Made by a program: the position numbers and the translations under genes
The notes under the pieces: model-generated
Database searches by the model: none
Seen by the model: the letters and a program-made list of their open reading frames with translations, nothing else
What the model was told of the DNA's origin: nothing
In this document: one piece after another, positions 13,601 through 24,138 of the stretch
Layout of the letters: each line of letters begins with the position of its first letter
Numbering within the stretch: position 1 is the first letter of the stretch
Source of the DNA: Pomphorhynchus laevis
Taxonomy: Eukaryota; Acanthocephala; Palaeacanthocephala; Echinorhynchida; Pomphorhynchidae
DNA: 64,000 nt
Assembly: GCA_012934845.2 (NCBI GenBank)
Contig: WNNJ02002601.1
Coordinates: 1 to 64,000 of the forward strand
Direction: 5' to 3'

Positions 13601-14575
13601 ATTTATTTGATGTTTTAATTTTTGTTAAAATTTATTCCTTTTGTGTGTTCTAAAAATTCTTTTGTGAAATTAATACTAAAATAGTGTTTTACACCTGTAT
13701 TATTGATTGTTTAATTTTTGTTAGATAGCCGTTAAAGTTGTTATAAAATACTTATTTATACATTGACGGAATATAGTAGGTTCATTCCCTTATCTTGGGG
13801 GGTTTGCTAACAATGCCTTACATTTCCTGATGGCTGAAACTTGTCAAATTTTGCAATTATAAAAAATTATGCTTAGACCTTCAAACTAATCTCTAATTCT
13901 GTTTAAAGCAGATATTACAATGAAGTGAACGATATTTCGCAAATTCAGTTTATTTTTAAGCGAGCAATGTTTGCAATTGCATGATTATATCATACGAATA
14001 AATGCATTCGAAATGTTCAATTGTTCACATATTTGTGTATTGTAAATCACAATTAAGTGATGTGATACTACTGAGCCTCGCAGCCAATTTCAACGACAAT
14101 TTATGTGGAATGTATAGAATTGTCTTTTTACTAAATCAAAATAGATGATGTCATTTACTTTTCTTAATGAGTGTATATATTGTTTACTAATGATTTGTTC
14201 CAAATTGTCACAATTTTGAATGTTTAGGCGTGCTAGATGACAGACAATGTATGGGATATAATGGTCAAGCACATGCTGCTGGTCACGCAGTAACTGTTGT
14301 TGGTCATGGCACAGAAAACGGAAAGCAATATCTGAAAATTAGAAATAGGTAAGTTTAAAAAGTAACTTTTATTGATTAAGATTTATTAAAAAGTATTCTT
14401 GTTTTTCTATACTTTTCTCGTTTTGTTCTGTTTATATTTGTACATATTCATATTTATATTTTTACATTTAAATTTTAGCTGGGGAAACACTTGGGGTGAA
14501 AATGGATATCTCAAATACGCACTGGATACTTTCTATACTTGCGATTTGGATTTGAGTTATATAGCTACCATCTAA
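7687..14575 (+). CDS. Cathepsin L-like cysteine protease (papain family C1A), seven exons
   Basis: Exons as I model them: 7687-7891, 9222-9364, 10291-10473, 11981-12169, 12237-12387, 14228-14348, 14479-14575. All junctions are GT-AG and phases agree (1,0,0,0,1,2), giving 362 residues. Order: signal peptide (about residues 1-24, cut after VAANA); inhibitor_I29-like propeptide with EFENN...KKIILNN (ERFNIN-like) and GLNQYTDM (GxNxFxD-like); mature enzyme from about VDWTRY. Catalytic set is complete: oxyanion Gln166 and Cys172 in NQDQCGSCWAF, His310 in AGHAVTVVGHG, Asn330 in NSWG. SGCSGGFMD and SYPYTAKDG are typical of the family. Expected role: secreted or lysosomal endopeptidase, activated by propeptide removal. 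Odd points: LKIRNSWG replaces the usual YWIVKNSWG, and the length slightly exceeds the usual 330-340. The ATG chosen is the first in frame; an upstream in-frame TTG at 7675 is not needed. Exon 2's acceptor is the least certain. Confidence 0.85.
8085..8262 (+). pseudogene. Degenerate duplicate of cathepsin promoter and exon 1
   Basis: Lies inside intron 1, about 460 bp after the real exon 1. It repeats the TATA box, the spacer, an ATG (8147), the core CAAAACTTACTTTCAATC, the ATGCTCAAAC of the signal-peptide end and a rough copy of the following acidic segment. A TGA comes 14 codons after the ATG, so it cannot code. A local tandem duplication that decayed. Confidence 0.75.
8263..9221. other. 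Rest of intron 1, very AT-rich
   Basis: Simple A/T-rich sequence with imperfect AATTAAT runs. No coding signal or recognisable repeat family. Confidence 0.6.
12607..12694 (+). repeat. 22-bp minisatellite, four copies (intron 5)
   Basis: Four head-to-tail copies of tgacctccaagctttattttaa with one to four changes each, within intron 5 of the protease gene. Confidence 0.85.
12862..12955 (-). mobile_element. Naiad-type PLE RT fragment in intron 5 (piece 1)
   Basis: Antisense match to the RT stretch seen intact at 29020-29115 (codons for ILNKTNINDKEGVYLDM). Ends next to a canonical PLE endonuclease relic. Confidence 0.7.
13040..13285 (-). pseudogene. GIY-YIG endonuclease fragment of a different PLE
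   Basis: Read on minus across two frameshifts: GVVYQIPC, then DEVYIGQTRHGLAKRRYQHK, then AIIDHFLNNNYTIAFEN. This VYQIPC...VYIGQT...H...N pattern is what canonical, C-terminal-endonuclease PLEs carry, and it differs from the endonuclease at 30244-30672. It sits between two pieces of Naiad-type RT. Confidence 0.65.
13287..13770 (-). mobile_element. Naiad-type PLE RT fragment in intron 5 (piece 2)
   Basis: Antisense RT with the motif VKGVPMGGNSSPIIADL (ORF 13407-13592), nearly identical to copies at 21.6 and 29.3 kb. At about 13625 the order jumps: sequence equivalent to 29560-29625 is spliced in, and sequence equivalent to 29400 follows it again. A rearranged dead copy tolerated in the intron. 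Confidence 0.85.
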
Positions 14576-14754
14576 TTATCCCGATTTTCACCGATTATCA
14601 CTTTATTATAATTCTAGTTTTAGTAACAAACAATAGATTAATTGGAAATTTGTACATAAACGTGCCAATAATCAATAGGTCACTCAAGTGACACTGTTAG
14701 ACAACAGTTGGATAGTTTTAGTGTTAACTTACAATTCTTAAATAATAAGAACTG

Positions 14755-14760
14755 AATAAA
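14755..14760 (+). terminator. Poly(A) signal of the cathepsin-like gene
   Basis: AATAAA 180 bp after the TAA stop, followed within about 15 bp by the TG/T-rich stretch tgtattgtgttcttg, as expected for a cleavage site. Confidence 0.6.
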
Positions 14761-16561
14761 TGTATTGTGTTCTTGTTTAAAGGTTTTAATTTCTTATAAA
14801 TGACAAAGTTTGTATTGAAAACGCCTCCGATATGAAGGCAATAATCTAAATTTACATTTACAAAATTCGGTAGTCATTGTCATAATGCGGATAAAATAGA
14901 TAAAACTTTTTTTAATTTTTTTGTTTAATATAGATTCAGTTAACCGAAACTTGATCTTTCACTAACTTTGGTCCTTAACAGACATCTCAATATTTTTTCT
15001 TAATCTGCTGGCATCGTTATGATGCCATCAGATTATTATGTCCTAATTCACTATTATTATGTCCTAATTCAATTATTATGCCATAATTCCTTCCGTGTAC
15101 ACCATGCCCTTAATTTGTCAAACGAGTTTGTAGCCAGACGTGGGGTAATACAGGAAAATCCGTTATGCAGGAAGAAATCCGTTATGCAGGAAGGTAATGC
15201 ATGAATATCACTGTGCTATTCTTATTTTATGTAATCGACATTCCAATGAAATTTAGAGAAATCTATCTCGAAAGATCCAACCAATTCTATACACTACCGA
15301 CCTCGTTACACTCTCGTGATGTGGACAACATACCTAATTGTCAATCGAGTCTTTCGTACAAAAGTCATTTAGTATAGAAGGTCCGTAATGCCGTGCCATT
15401 TTTGTTCTATTTTGCACAAAAATGAAAATTCTATAATTATGTAAAATTAGTAAAATTACTAATTATTAATTAATTAAATTACTAATTAGTTATAATTACT
15501 AAAATTATAAAATTAGTAAATCAAAGCTTAAACCGGTATTCTTTCTCTTGAGAAAGAATAATTTTAATAAGAATTGTTCTCACTTCATTGACATTTACTG
15601 ATATGCAATGAAAGTATTGATCTGTTGTGAATTAATTGACAAAGCTCGAAAAGTCTAGTGATTTCCAAAACAATCGTTAGCATGTAGATTTGTTATATCA
15701 GAAATATTATGCGTCTGTGGAGAGCTGTGATACCTTCGTGCCACTGTAATCCGTACGCTATATTCCATGCTGCTATAACAAAACATGAAGCACAAATAAG
15801 TAGCAGAATAAAATGCATAAATAGCTTATTCAACATTTTACAATTGATGTGGAAAATTAAAAACTTTATTAATTGTTGTAAAATCAAATATGGCCATTAA
15901 ATTACGATTCAAATAGTCAATAAATTCTTAATCTGCTTTTTGTTTCCGGGATAGACAAAACGAGAGAAGACTTGAATTTTTATAAAATAATTCAAGAAAT
16001 ATGTTAAACTTTTAACTTAGTATCAGACATTTTTTAAATCCTAAATGAATTTTAAAATATCGAAAACAGACATGTACACAAATAATTTTAAAATAAATAA
16101 AATAAAATAAAAGATACTTAACTGTTATAAATTGATAATAGATATTAACGATATACCTTCTTGCAAATCGATTAAAATTTTATTAATTGCAATAAAATTA
16201 CAATTTTTAATGAAATATTTTAAAAAAATAAAAAGGGTTAATACAAATATTTTCAATTAAATCCTGAGGATAATTGCAGTAGCTATTGAACTGTAAATTT
16301 TTCAACAAAAATTCGAAGATAATAAATGCGGTTATAAATTATAAATTTTAAATAAAAATTCCTAAGATGATTTCAAATAAGATATTCCTAAGATGATATA
16401 TCAATTTGTCGAAAATATAAATTATCTTATCTAGGTTCAAATAAAACTTTAAATTTACAATTGAATATTTTTTACTTAAAAAGAATTTTCATAACGCTGA
16501 ATTGTAATATTTATAAAAATTAATATAGTAATGTAATAAATTTTTTAAACTTTTAAATATT
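14761..16561. other. AT-rich intergenic region
   Basis: No gene supported. Short ORFs (15019-15204, 15693-15900) overlap on both strands and have no recognisable domain. The sequence becomes increasingly A/T-rich to the right. Confidence 0.6.
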
Positions 16562-17560
16562 AATAAAGAGTATATTTGCCATACGATTTGCTGTTTAGTG
16601 CACAAAGGCTAAACTGTTTATTAATGTAAAAAGTTTAGCTTATCATATTATAATATAATATAATAATATTATAATATATATTATAATATTATAATATAAT
16701 ATAATATTGTACAGTGCACAGAAAAAAATATAAAATTTTAATATAAAAATATAATAATATATTTAAAAAAATATAAAAAAGTTTAATATAAACTTTTAAA
16801 ATAATAAAGAGTATATTTGCAATACGGTTTGCTGTTTAGAGCACAAAAGCTAAACTTTTTATTCATGTAATAAAATAAAAACTAAACTTTTTATTAATTC
16901 AATAATATGATATATTGTACAGTGCACAAAAGAAAAATATAAAATTTTAATATAAAAATATAATAATATATTAAAAAAATATAATTTATAATTATAAATT
17001 ATAATTTATATAATTTTAATTTTGACGCAATACATTTTACTGACAAATTAACAACAGTACAACTTTCTATAAATTTAATATATTCTATAAAATTTTAATA
17101 TAATACACGATATTGTCGCAATACGATTTAATATCCAGTGCACAGAAGTTAATTTATAGGTTAATTGATAAGTTAATCTATTTTATAATATCTTAATATT
17201 ACAAAATCATTGTTGCAATACGATTTATTTGCTAGGGCATAGAAGCTAAACTTTTGACTTATATAATATATTCGACATTTAATATTATAAAATATATTGT
17301 TGCAATAAGATTTACTTTCCAGCGCGTATGAGCTACAATTAATATATAAATTAATAAATTTATTAATTAAGTATTAATAATTATTAATTAATATATTAAT
17401 AAATTTTATTTAAAAAAATATTTTAGTATTATTTAAGGTGATTATCATATTATTATATTATCAAATTATCATAATATTTATGATTTATTGTACAGGGCAC
17501 AACAGAAAAACTCACTATTAATGTAATATGTTTTATAAAATATACTGTGAAAAATGATTT
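16562..17560 (+). repeat. Degenerate tandem/dispersed repeat with TTGCAATACGATTT core
   Basis: A motif like tttgcaatacgatttgctgtttagtgcacaaaagctaaact recurs at about 16576, 16815, 17116, 17212, 17298 and, weakly, 17489. The first two belong to a clear ~240-bp tandem duplication that also repeats attgtacagtgcacaraa plus an A/T tail (16706-16765 and 16913-16980). Later copies are shorter and more diverged. No coding capacity. Confidence 0.7.
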
Positions 17561-17582
17561 ATGTCTGGTAAACAGAACATAC

Positions 17583-17700
17583 CATTAATCAGATCAGCAA
17601 ACTGAGTTTACGTATTTTATATTATTTATAAATTAAAAAATAATGCTAAATAAAAATTTAAATTATTAAATAATAATTGAATAATTTACCAAGTGCATCC
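17583..17700 (+). repeat. Relic of PLE terminal module (pLTR-like)
   Basis: Starts gatcagcaaactgagtttacgtat and continues with the taatgctaaataaaaattta segment found at 18730, 20793 and 28331. Cut off by the GC-richer island at 17745. Confidence 0.65.
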
Positions 17701-17744
17701 GGAGTAATAGTAGAAAAGTTATAAAATTAATAGTTTAAAAGTAG

Positions 17745-18560
17745 AAATTAAGGTCACTACTTTAATAACCTGGCAAACCGGCACGTCAAAGATGTATATC
17801 CCGTCCGCTAGTCACCGAGACGTTCCCTGGAGATGTCCAGTAAACTATCCGCATGTTGCGTCGTTTTCTCGGGGCTTCAAATTTTGGAAGGGAAGTGACA
17901 TCTCGTCGGTGATTGACCGCGCTCACAGGAATGACGTCCACAAAGTGCAGCTAAACTGAATCCATCGCCAACATCGTTATTCTGACTCTGCCAAGCTGCA
18001 ACAATACTCAATTCGCCCGCCGTTCAAATGTCAGATGCCAGACGGTTATCGTTGTCAAACTTGGAAAGCCATTGCCGATCGATACTCTCAACACGACAAA
18101 AATGGAATGATCATTTGCTCATAGTACGGCATTTGAACCATGGTTGGACTGCGGAAGCAGTTATAAAGCGTGATCTTTTCATGATCGCCAAGTAGCACCT
18201 GCAACAGTGGCGTATCAACTGTCTCGTTTAGGATCGGGAAGGCAGTCCAATTCCTGCATATCACGATGATCATACAAAGTTTCTTCGCGTAGTGAAGCAC
18301 AGCGGTGAGCTCAATGCAGGCAATGTCGGGCTTCACAATTATTAGGTGAGAATTGAGCAAATCAAACGCCTTATTATCTGGTGTGTGGGTCGAAATCAAC
18401 TGGCACTCTGTTTATTCTAGTGCTGTACAAGTCCACTATGAAGTCTGCCATCATCACATATTTCTTCTATCGAAATGCGTTTTACTCTCATTGTCTGGGA
18501 AATCTTAACGTAAGCGGCTAGTCGACCGTTAATAGTATTAAAGGCGGCTCAAAAGCCGTG
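17745..18560 (-). pseudogene. Possible decayed LINE endonuclease region
   Basis: An island of higher GC in AT-rich DNA, with one open stretch of about 103 codons on minus (18088-18399, TTG at its left edge, so probably part of a longer frame). It reads KPDIACIELTAVL...WTAFPILNETVDTPLLQ...HEKITLYNCFRSP, similar in layout to the KPDIIxITET...YRSP region of apurinic-type LINE endonucleases. Flanking frames are broken. The match is by eye and moderate; it could be something else. Confidence 0.35.
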
Positions 18561-18724
18561 TATTGTTGAGACACAAACATGTTGACTAATTCCCAAACTA
18601 ATTGAATAATTTCATATAAGATTTAATATAATAATTTATTATAATATTTTATTTATATAAATATAAACCCAAATTTATTGCTTTTCTAGTCGCATTTCTT
18701 AACGTAGATTCTGATCATAAAAAC

Positions 18725-19727
18725 AATTCAGATCAGCTAACTGAGTCTACGTATGTTATATTATTTATAAACAAAAAATATGCGAATAATGTAACATATT
18801 CTTTAATATTATAAAAGTTATATAATTATATAATATTTTATACAATTTATTATTAAATTTATTATTATTTTATTGTAATTATTAATTTGTTATCTTTAAG
18901 ATATAAATAATTTTTAATTATTAATTTTTAACTTTTAATCTACGTTTTATTGTAAATTTTAATTTGTTATCTTCACGAGATAAATGAATAATATCTAGAT
19001 TTATATGCCAGAATGTATATTTAAATAATTAAATAATAATCAATTATAAATAATTTGATAATTTTATAAAGGATTTTATATAACTTATATTACGTTGAAA
19101 TTTAAAATTGAAATTTAAAATAAAAGTCAATCTTTATGAATTGACTAATACATAATAGACGATGTATCAGAATAATAAATAGAAATCATCAAGAGAAACT
19201 GCTATGTAATCTGGTTTCGGCCATATTCATTGACATAACTATTTTATATTAATTATAAATAAAAAATAAAGCTAAATAAATTCAAATAATTAAATAATAA
19301 AGGCCTTGAATAAAAGGCATTAAATAATACTTAAAGGCTTTAAATAATTACAAATAATTATAAATAATAAATAATTATAAGATTTTACATTATTAAGATA
19401 AAAAACGTTATAATTAAAAATTAAAAATAAAAGTCAATTTTTTGAATTGACTTATAAATAACAGACGTTGTAACAGACGTCGTAGGAGGAACTACTAGGC
19501 TATAAGGTTTCATCCACTATTTCACAATATTTGTTATTTATATATTAAAATAATGCTGAATAAAAATTAAATAATTATAAATAATTAATAATTATGATAT
19601 AAGATTTGGTATAATTTATATTAAGTTAAAATTTAAAAATGAAATTTAAAATAAAATTCAATTGTTATAAATTGACTAATTAAAAGGAGAAGGTGTATCA
19701 ACATAAGGATTGGAGGATCACAAAACG
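18725..19727 (+). repeat. Tandem array of degenerate PLE terminal modules
   Basis: Three successive modules (18725-19232, 19233-19527, 19528-19727). Each carries, in order, a taatgctaaataaa-like stretch, attaagttaaaatttaaaa, gaattgactaataaataacagac, gtatcagaataa and, in the first two, aggaactrctatgctat...ggtttc. These are the parts of the 28331-28690 PLE end. PLEs are known to leave tandem pseudo-LTR arrangements. Confidence 0.7.
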
Positions 19728-20321
19728 TACGTGACGATAAGAATGTTAACGCAATAAGAGAGAACGGTTTTTAGAGATCACAATTATATGTATTATTTTG
19801 GATTACTAACGTTTTTTGTAAGACCCATTTGTGGTAATATAATTTGCAGCATGTAAAAAATAAATTGTTTCAAAATGTGACAGAAATGGATTAAATCATC
19901 ACTGATCGCCTCTGAGCACCTCGCTCAAAAAAATTAGTTGAGCAGTAATAAATTAATTTGAATTATTAAATATTTAGAATTTCATAAATACGTACCGCAA
20001 AAGTCGTAATATACTTCTTGAGCAAGATCGGGATACGTTTTTATTATTAATACATACAATTACATCATTCTTACATATTCCTGACAAAAACGCAGGTGAA
20101 TTCACATTTACACTATAAACAAAAACCGGACTTGATGTACTGATACAAAATCCAAATTGTTCTGATCTTCGTTTTCGGACTACAATCTATTAATAAAATA
20201 CTTTCAAATTTTGCCAAAAAGTTCATAATTAATAATAAAATAATTTAGTAGATGCGTATTTTAAATAGATTTAGCATTATTATTTATTAAAGTTAATTCA
20301 ATATTTTTCCATATATATTTG

Positions 20322-20700
20322 CATAAACATTCATGCATACCATAATTCGATATACCATATCGTAAAGATGACATATTTAAATTTACAAGAAACATTTTTT
20401 GCATGAGCATTCATGCATACCATATAATATAAAATATAATACATTAAATAATGAAATTTTAAGAATTGAAACAATTTGTAACGATATTGGCTTTCTTCAA
20501 AATCATTTAAATTAATAGATGCATTATTTAATTCTTATTTTAAATCTAAATTATTCAAAAATCTTAAGATCAAAATATTTTTTATAATTTTTAATTAACA
20601 CATATACATTCGTGCATACCATATAATATAATACATTAAATAATATAATTTTAAGAATTTCAAATTCATTAAAATGATTTTTAATAGATGCATATTTTAA
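20322..20700 (+). mobile_element. PLE RT 3'-end fragments, sense orientation
   Basis: Two partial copies (20322-20523 and 20590-20700) of the RT C-terminal coding stretch (FLHEHSCIPYNIKYN...ILRIATICNDIG). Both are broken. Confidence 0.75.
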
Positions 20701-20784
20701 ACTATATAATATTATATATATTATATATTTATTTTATACTATTTAATCAAATTTAGTCAAATTAAATTTAATCAAATTTATTCA

Positions 20785-22400
20785 ATAATTAAATCAGCTC
20801 ACTAAGTCTACGTATTAAAAAATAAACAAAACATAATAATGCTAAATCAAAATTTAATAATTAAATAATAAAATTAATAATGTTTTTAGATTTTCTATAA
20901 TTTATATCAAGTTAAAATAAAAAATTGAAATTTAAAATAAAAGTCATTTTTATGAATTGACTAATAAATAACAGACGTTGTATCAGAATAAGAATTAGAG
21001 GTCATCAGGAGGAACTGCTATGCTATCAGGTTTCGGCCCCTAACTCCTCTACCCAACATAGCAGCGGGGCCAAATACGTGTTAAGGACGTATTTCCTCTG
21101 ATGAAATTTGAAGCATATTGCGAAGCATATGCTTCAAATACGAAGCATATTGTTTATTATCTATCCATAAATATTTTTCGCTTAAGAGTTTAATTTTATT
21201 CTTTATATTATTAACTATTATATTAGTAACTATTTTATGTTTCAAGATTTTTTAATATATCTATTAAATTATGTAAATGATTTTGAAAACCAATATCGTC
21301 ACAAATTCTTGAAATTCTTAAAATTTCATTATTTAATGTATTATATTTTATATTATATGGTATGCATGAATGCTCATGCAAAAATATGTTTCTTGTAAAT
21401 TTAAATATGTCCATCTTTACGATATAAATTAATAGTAGTTTTAGTTAATGTTAATTTAATGTTCATATCTAGATATACACCTTTTTTATCATTAATATTG
21501 GTTTTGTTAAGAATAAGGCTTTCTGGATAAATTTGTTCACTAATTGAATGAAAAATTATTAGAATTAAATACACATATATCATCAATGTATCGAAACATA
21601 TATTTCATATATTTATATTGTTTAGATTTAGTTTTTACACAGTTATGAACAAATTCATATTCTATAAAGCTTAAAAACAAGTCAGCTATAATTGGGCTAC
21701 TATTACCACCCATTGGAACACCTTTTACTTGTCTAAATATAGATGTCCCTACTTTTAAATAATTTTGATTTATCAAAATATTTAAGGATTTTATTAATTT
21801 AATTTTATCCATATATTTATATTTACTTGATGGTTTAATTTTTGTTAGATGGGCGTTATAATTATTATAACATATATATGTATATCTTTTTCCGAATATA
21901 AGATTAATTAATTTTACTAACGCTTCGTTAATAACTACTAAATCTAGATTTGTATAAAGCGTACTAATATCGTATGTTATGAAAATTTATTCCTTTTGTC
22001 TGTTCTAAAAATTCTTTTGTAGAATTAATACTGAAATAGTGTTTTATACCAGTATTAATTTCGATTACCTTGCAATATTTTTTAAAGTTTGCTTTAATTG
22101 CTTTAAAGTTTGCTATGTTGGGTAGAGGAGTTAGGGGCCGAAACCTGATAGCATAGCAGTTCCACCTGATGACCTCTAATTCTTATTCTGATACAACATC
22201 TGTTATTAATTAGTCAATTCATAAAAATGACGTTTATTTTAAATTTCAATTTTTTATTTTAACTTGAATTTAAATTATAGAAAATCTAAAAACAATTATT
22301 AATTTTATTATTTAATTATTACTTTTTGATTTAGCATTATTATGTTTTGTTTAGTTTATAATTATATTAAATACGTAGACTCAGTTAGCTGATTTGATTT
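20785..22400. mobile_element. PLE insertion bounded by inverted terminal modules
   Basis: Left: terminal module in antisense (20793-21110). Middle: antisense RT (ORFs 21401-21586 and 21540-21812; PMGGNSSPIIADL and RYIDDICVF intact, frameshifted between them). Right: from 22108 the same terminal module in sense orientation, ending acgtagactcagttagctgattt (about 22395), the reverse complement of the left start. RT upstream of the palm is missing. An incomplete, inverted compound insertion. Confidence 0.8.
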
Positions 22401-22449
22401 GTAGTCTTTGTAATTAATATTCGTTTTATTAATAATATTTTATATCTTT

Positions 22450-22585
22450 ATATAATTTAGACATAATTTTTACACAGTTATGAACAAATTCATATTCTAT
22501 AAAGCATAAAAATAAGTCAGATATAATTAGGCTACTATTACCTCCTATTGGAATATTTATTGCTTGACTAAAAATATATGTTAAT
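22450..22585 (-). mobile_element. PLE RT fragment, antisense
   Basis: Diverged antisense copy of the PMGGNSSPIIADLFLSFIEYEF segment. It faces the sense copy 100 bp to the right. Confidence 0.7.
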
Positions 22586-22649
22586 GATTAATGATTAATG
22601 AAATTAATTAATTATTAATGTTAATTGATGATTCTAAAAATGAACAATA

Positions 22650-23157
22650 ATTTATTAATTTAATTAATTTTAAATAATCAAAATTTTTTAAAAGTAGGGA
22701 GATCTATATTTAGACAAATAAAAAGTGTTCCAATTGGAGGTAATAGTAGCCCAATTATAGCTGACTTGTTTTTAAGCTTTATAGAATATGAATTTGTTCA
22801 TAACTGTGTAAAAACTAAATCTAAACAATATAAATATATGAAATATATGTTTCGATACATTGATGATATTTGTGTATTTAATTCTAACAATTTTTATTCA
22901 ATTAGTGAGCACATTTATCCAGAAAGCCTTATTCTTAACAAAACCAATATTAATGATAAAGAAGGTGTATATCTAGATATGAGCATTAAATTAACATCAA
23001 TTAAAACTACTTTTAATTTATATCGTAATGATGACATATTTAAATTTACACGAAACGTATTTTTGCATGAGCATTCATGCATACCATATAATATAAAATA
23101 TAATTCATTAAATAATGAAATTTTAAGAATTGCAACAATTTGTAACGATATTTAAAC
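22650..23157 (+). pseudogene. PLE reverse transcriptase fragment, sense
   Basis: Open frame from about 22650 through the TAA at 23153-23155, encoding the RT palm to the start of the thumb: VPIGGNSSPIIADLF, RYIDDICVFNSNNFYSIS, VYLDMSIKLT, FLHEHSCIPYNIKYN. It is cut before the GIY-YIG and fingers. RT motif C (YIDD) is intact. Ends 50 bp before a LINE. Confidence 0.8.
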
Positions 23158-23208
23158 GATATGTAACGATATTTGTAACATATTAAACTAGCTATCGGGC
23201 CAACAATA

Positions 23209-24072
23209 ATGACGAGTTCACTCCATTTTCGTGATCGCCGTCATCCGGAAGATTTTCAATCTCGCAACACACCTATTTGTGATCAACAAGACTACCATAT
23301 ACCTAACTTGCGTCTCTTATATACAAATATATTTAGTATATCAACTATGTTATCCGAACTTTCCTTTGTTGTCAAGCAAAAAAATGCGGATATTGTAGCA
23401 CTCACGGAAACCTGGCTTAATCCACAAATATGTGATGATGAAATTAGTCTAGATGGATACTCTCTTGTTCGTATGGATCGATTATCTTCAAGAGGTGGTG
23501 GAGTCATCATCTTCGCGGGAGATTCTTTGTCGGTAAGACTAATCGATGCATGCGCTGACGAGGTGTCCCTAAATGAGTACATTTGGGTCGAACTAACAGC
23601 GACAGATAATCGTCATTTCATCGTGGGCTTATTCTATCGATCACCTCGTTCATCCACAGTGTTAATCTGTAACTCATTGCGAAAACATTTAAGAACTAAG
23701 TCATCGGCGATAGTTCTTGGTAATTTCAATATGCCCCACGTTGACTGGATAAACTTCGTGTCTCTACCTGGTTGTGACCCTGAATCAGCAAATCTTCTCG
23801 ACGCTATTAATGACTTGAACCTTAATCAGCTAATTCACGAATTCACACGCGCTCGTGGACATAGTGCGTCTCTACTTGATATATGCCTATCGGTTGATGC
23901 CTCTATCATTGACCGGATTAATTATGATCCATTAATCAGTTCTAGTGACCATCGTGTGATTGATATTGTAGTTTCGTTCAGATGCCCTTGTTCAATCAAA
24001 ACAGTTCCACAAGTCAATCCAATGAAGGCTAACTTTTTCAGTATGGAACGTATACTCAGTACGGTTGCATAG
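23209..24072 (+). CDS. LINE A endonuclease domain (APE type)
   Basis: 287-codon ORF from ATG. APE endonuclease layout: LRLLYTNIFSI near residue 36, ADIVALTETWL near 60-70 (catalytic Glu), GGGVIIFAGDS, VGLFYRSP, then VLGNFNMPHVDW where most families have GDFN, then LLDICLS and ISSSDHRVI (catalytic Asp-His). Would nick target DNA for target-primed reverse transcription. The D-to-N change in GDFN should weaken catalysis. The frame is closed by TAG at 24070; a TGA follows at 24103, and the same frame then runs on to 24687. A dead copy. Confidence 0.8.
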   Translation: MTSSLHFRDRRHPEDFQSRNTPICDQQDYHIPNLRLLYTNIFSISTMLSELSFVVKQKNADIVALTETWLNPQICDDEISLDGYSLVRMDRLSSRGGGVIIFAGDSLSVRLIDACADEVSLNEYIWVELTATDNRHFIVGLFYRSPRSSTVLICNSLRKHLRTKSSAIVLGNFNMPHVDWINFVSLPGCDPESANLLDAINDLNLNQLIHEFTRARGHSASLLDICLSVDASIIDRINYDPLISSSDHRVIDIVVSFRCPCSIKTVPQVNPMKANFFSMERILSTVA

Positions 24073-24138
24073 CCCAATCCTTTTATCATTGGTACTAACC
24101 CTGCATGAAACCATCTCAAACGTACTCTGATTGAGTTA

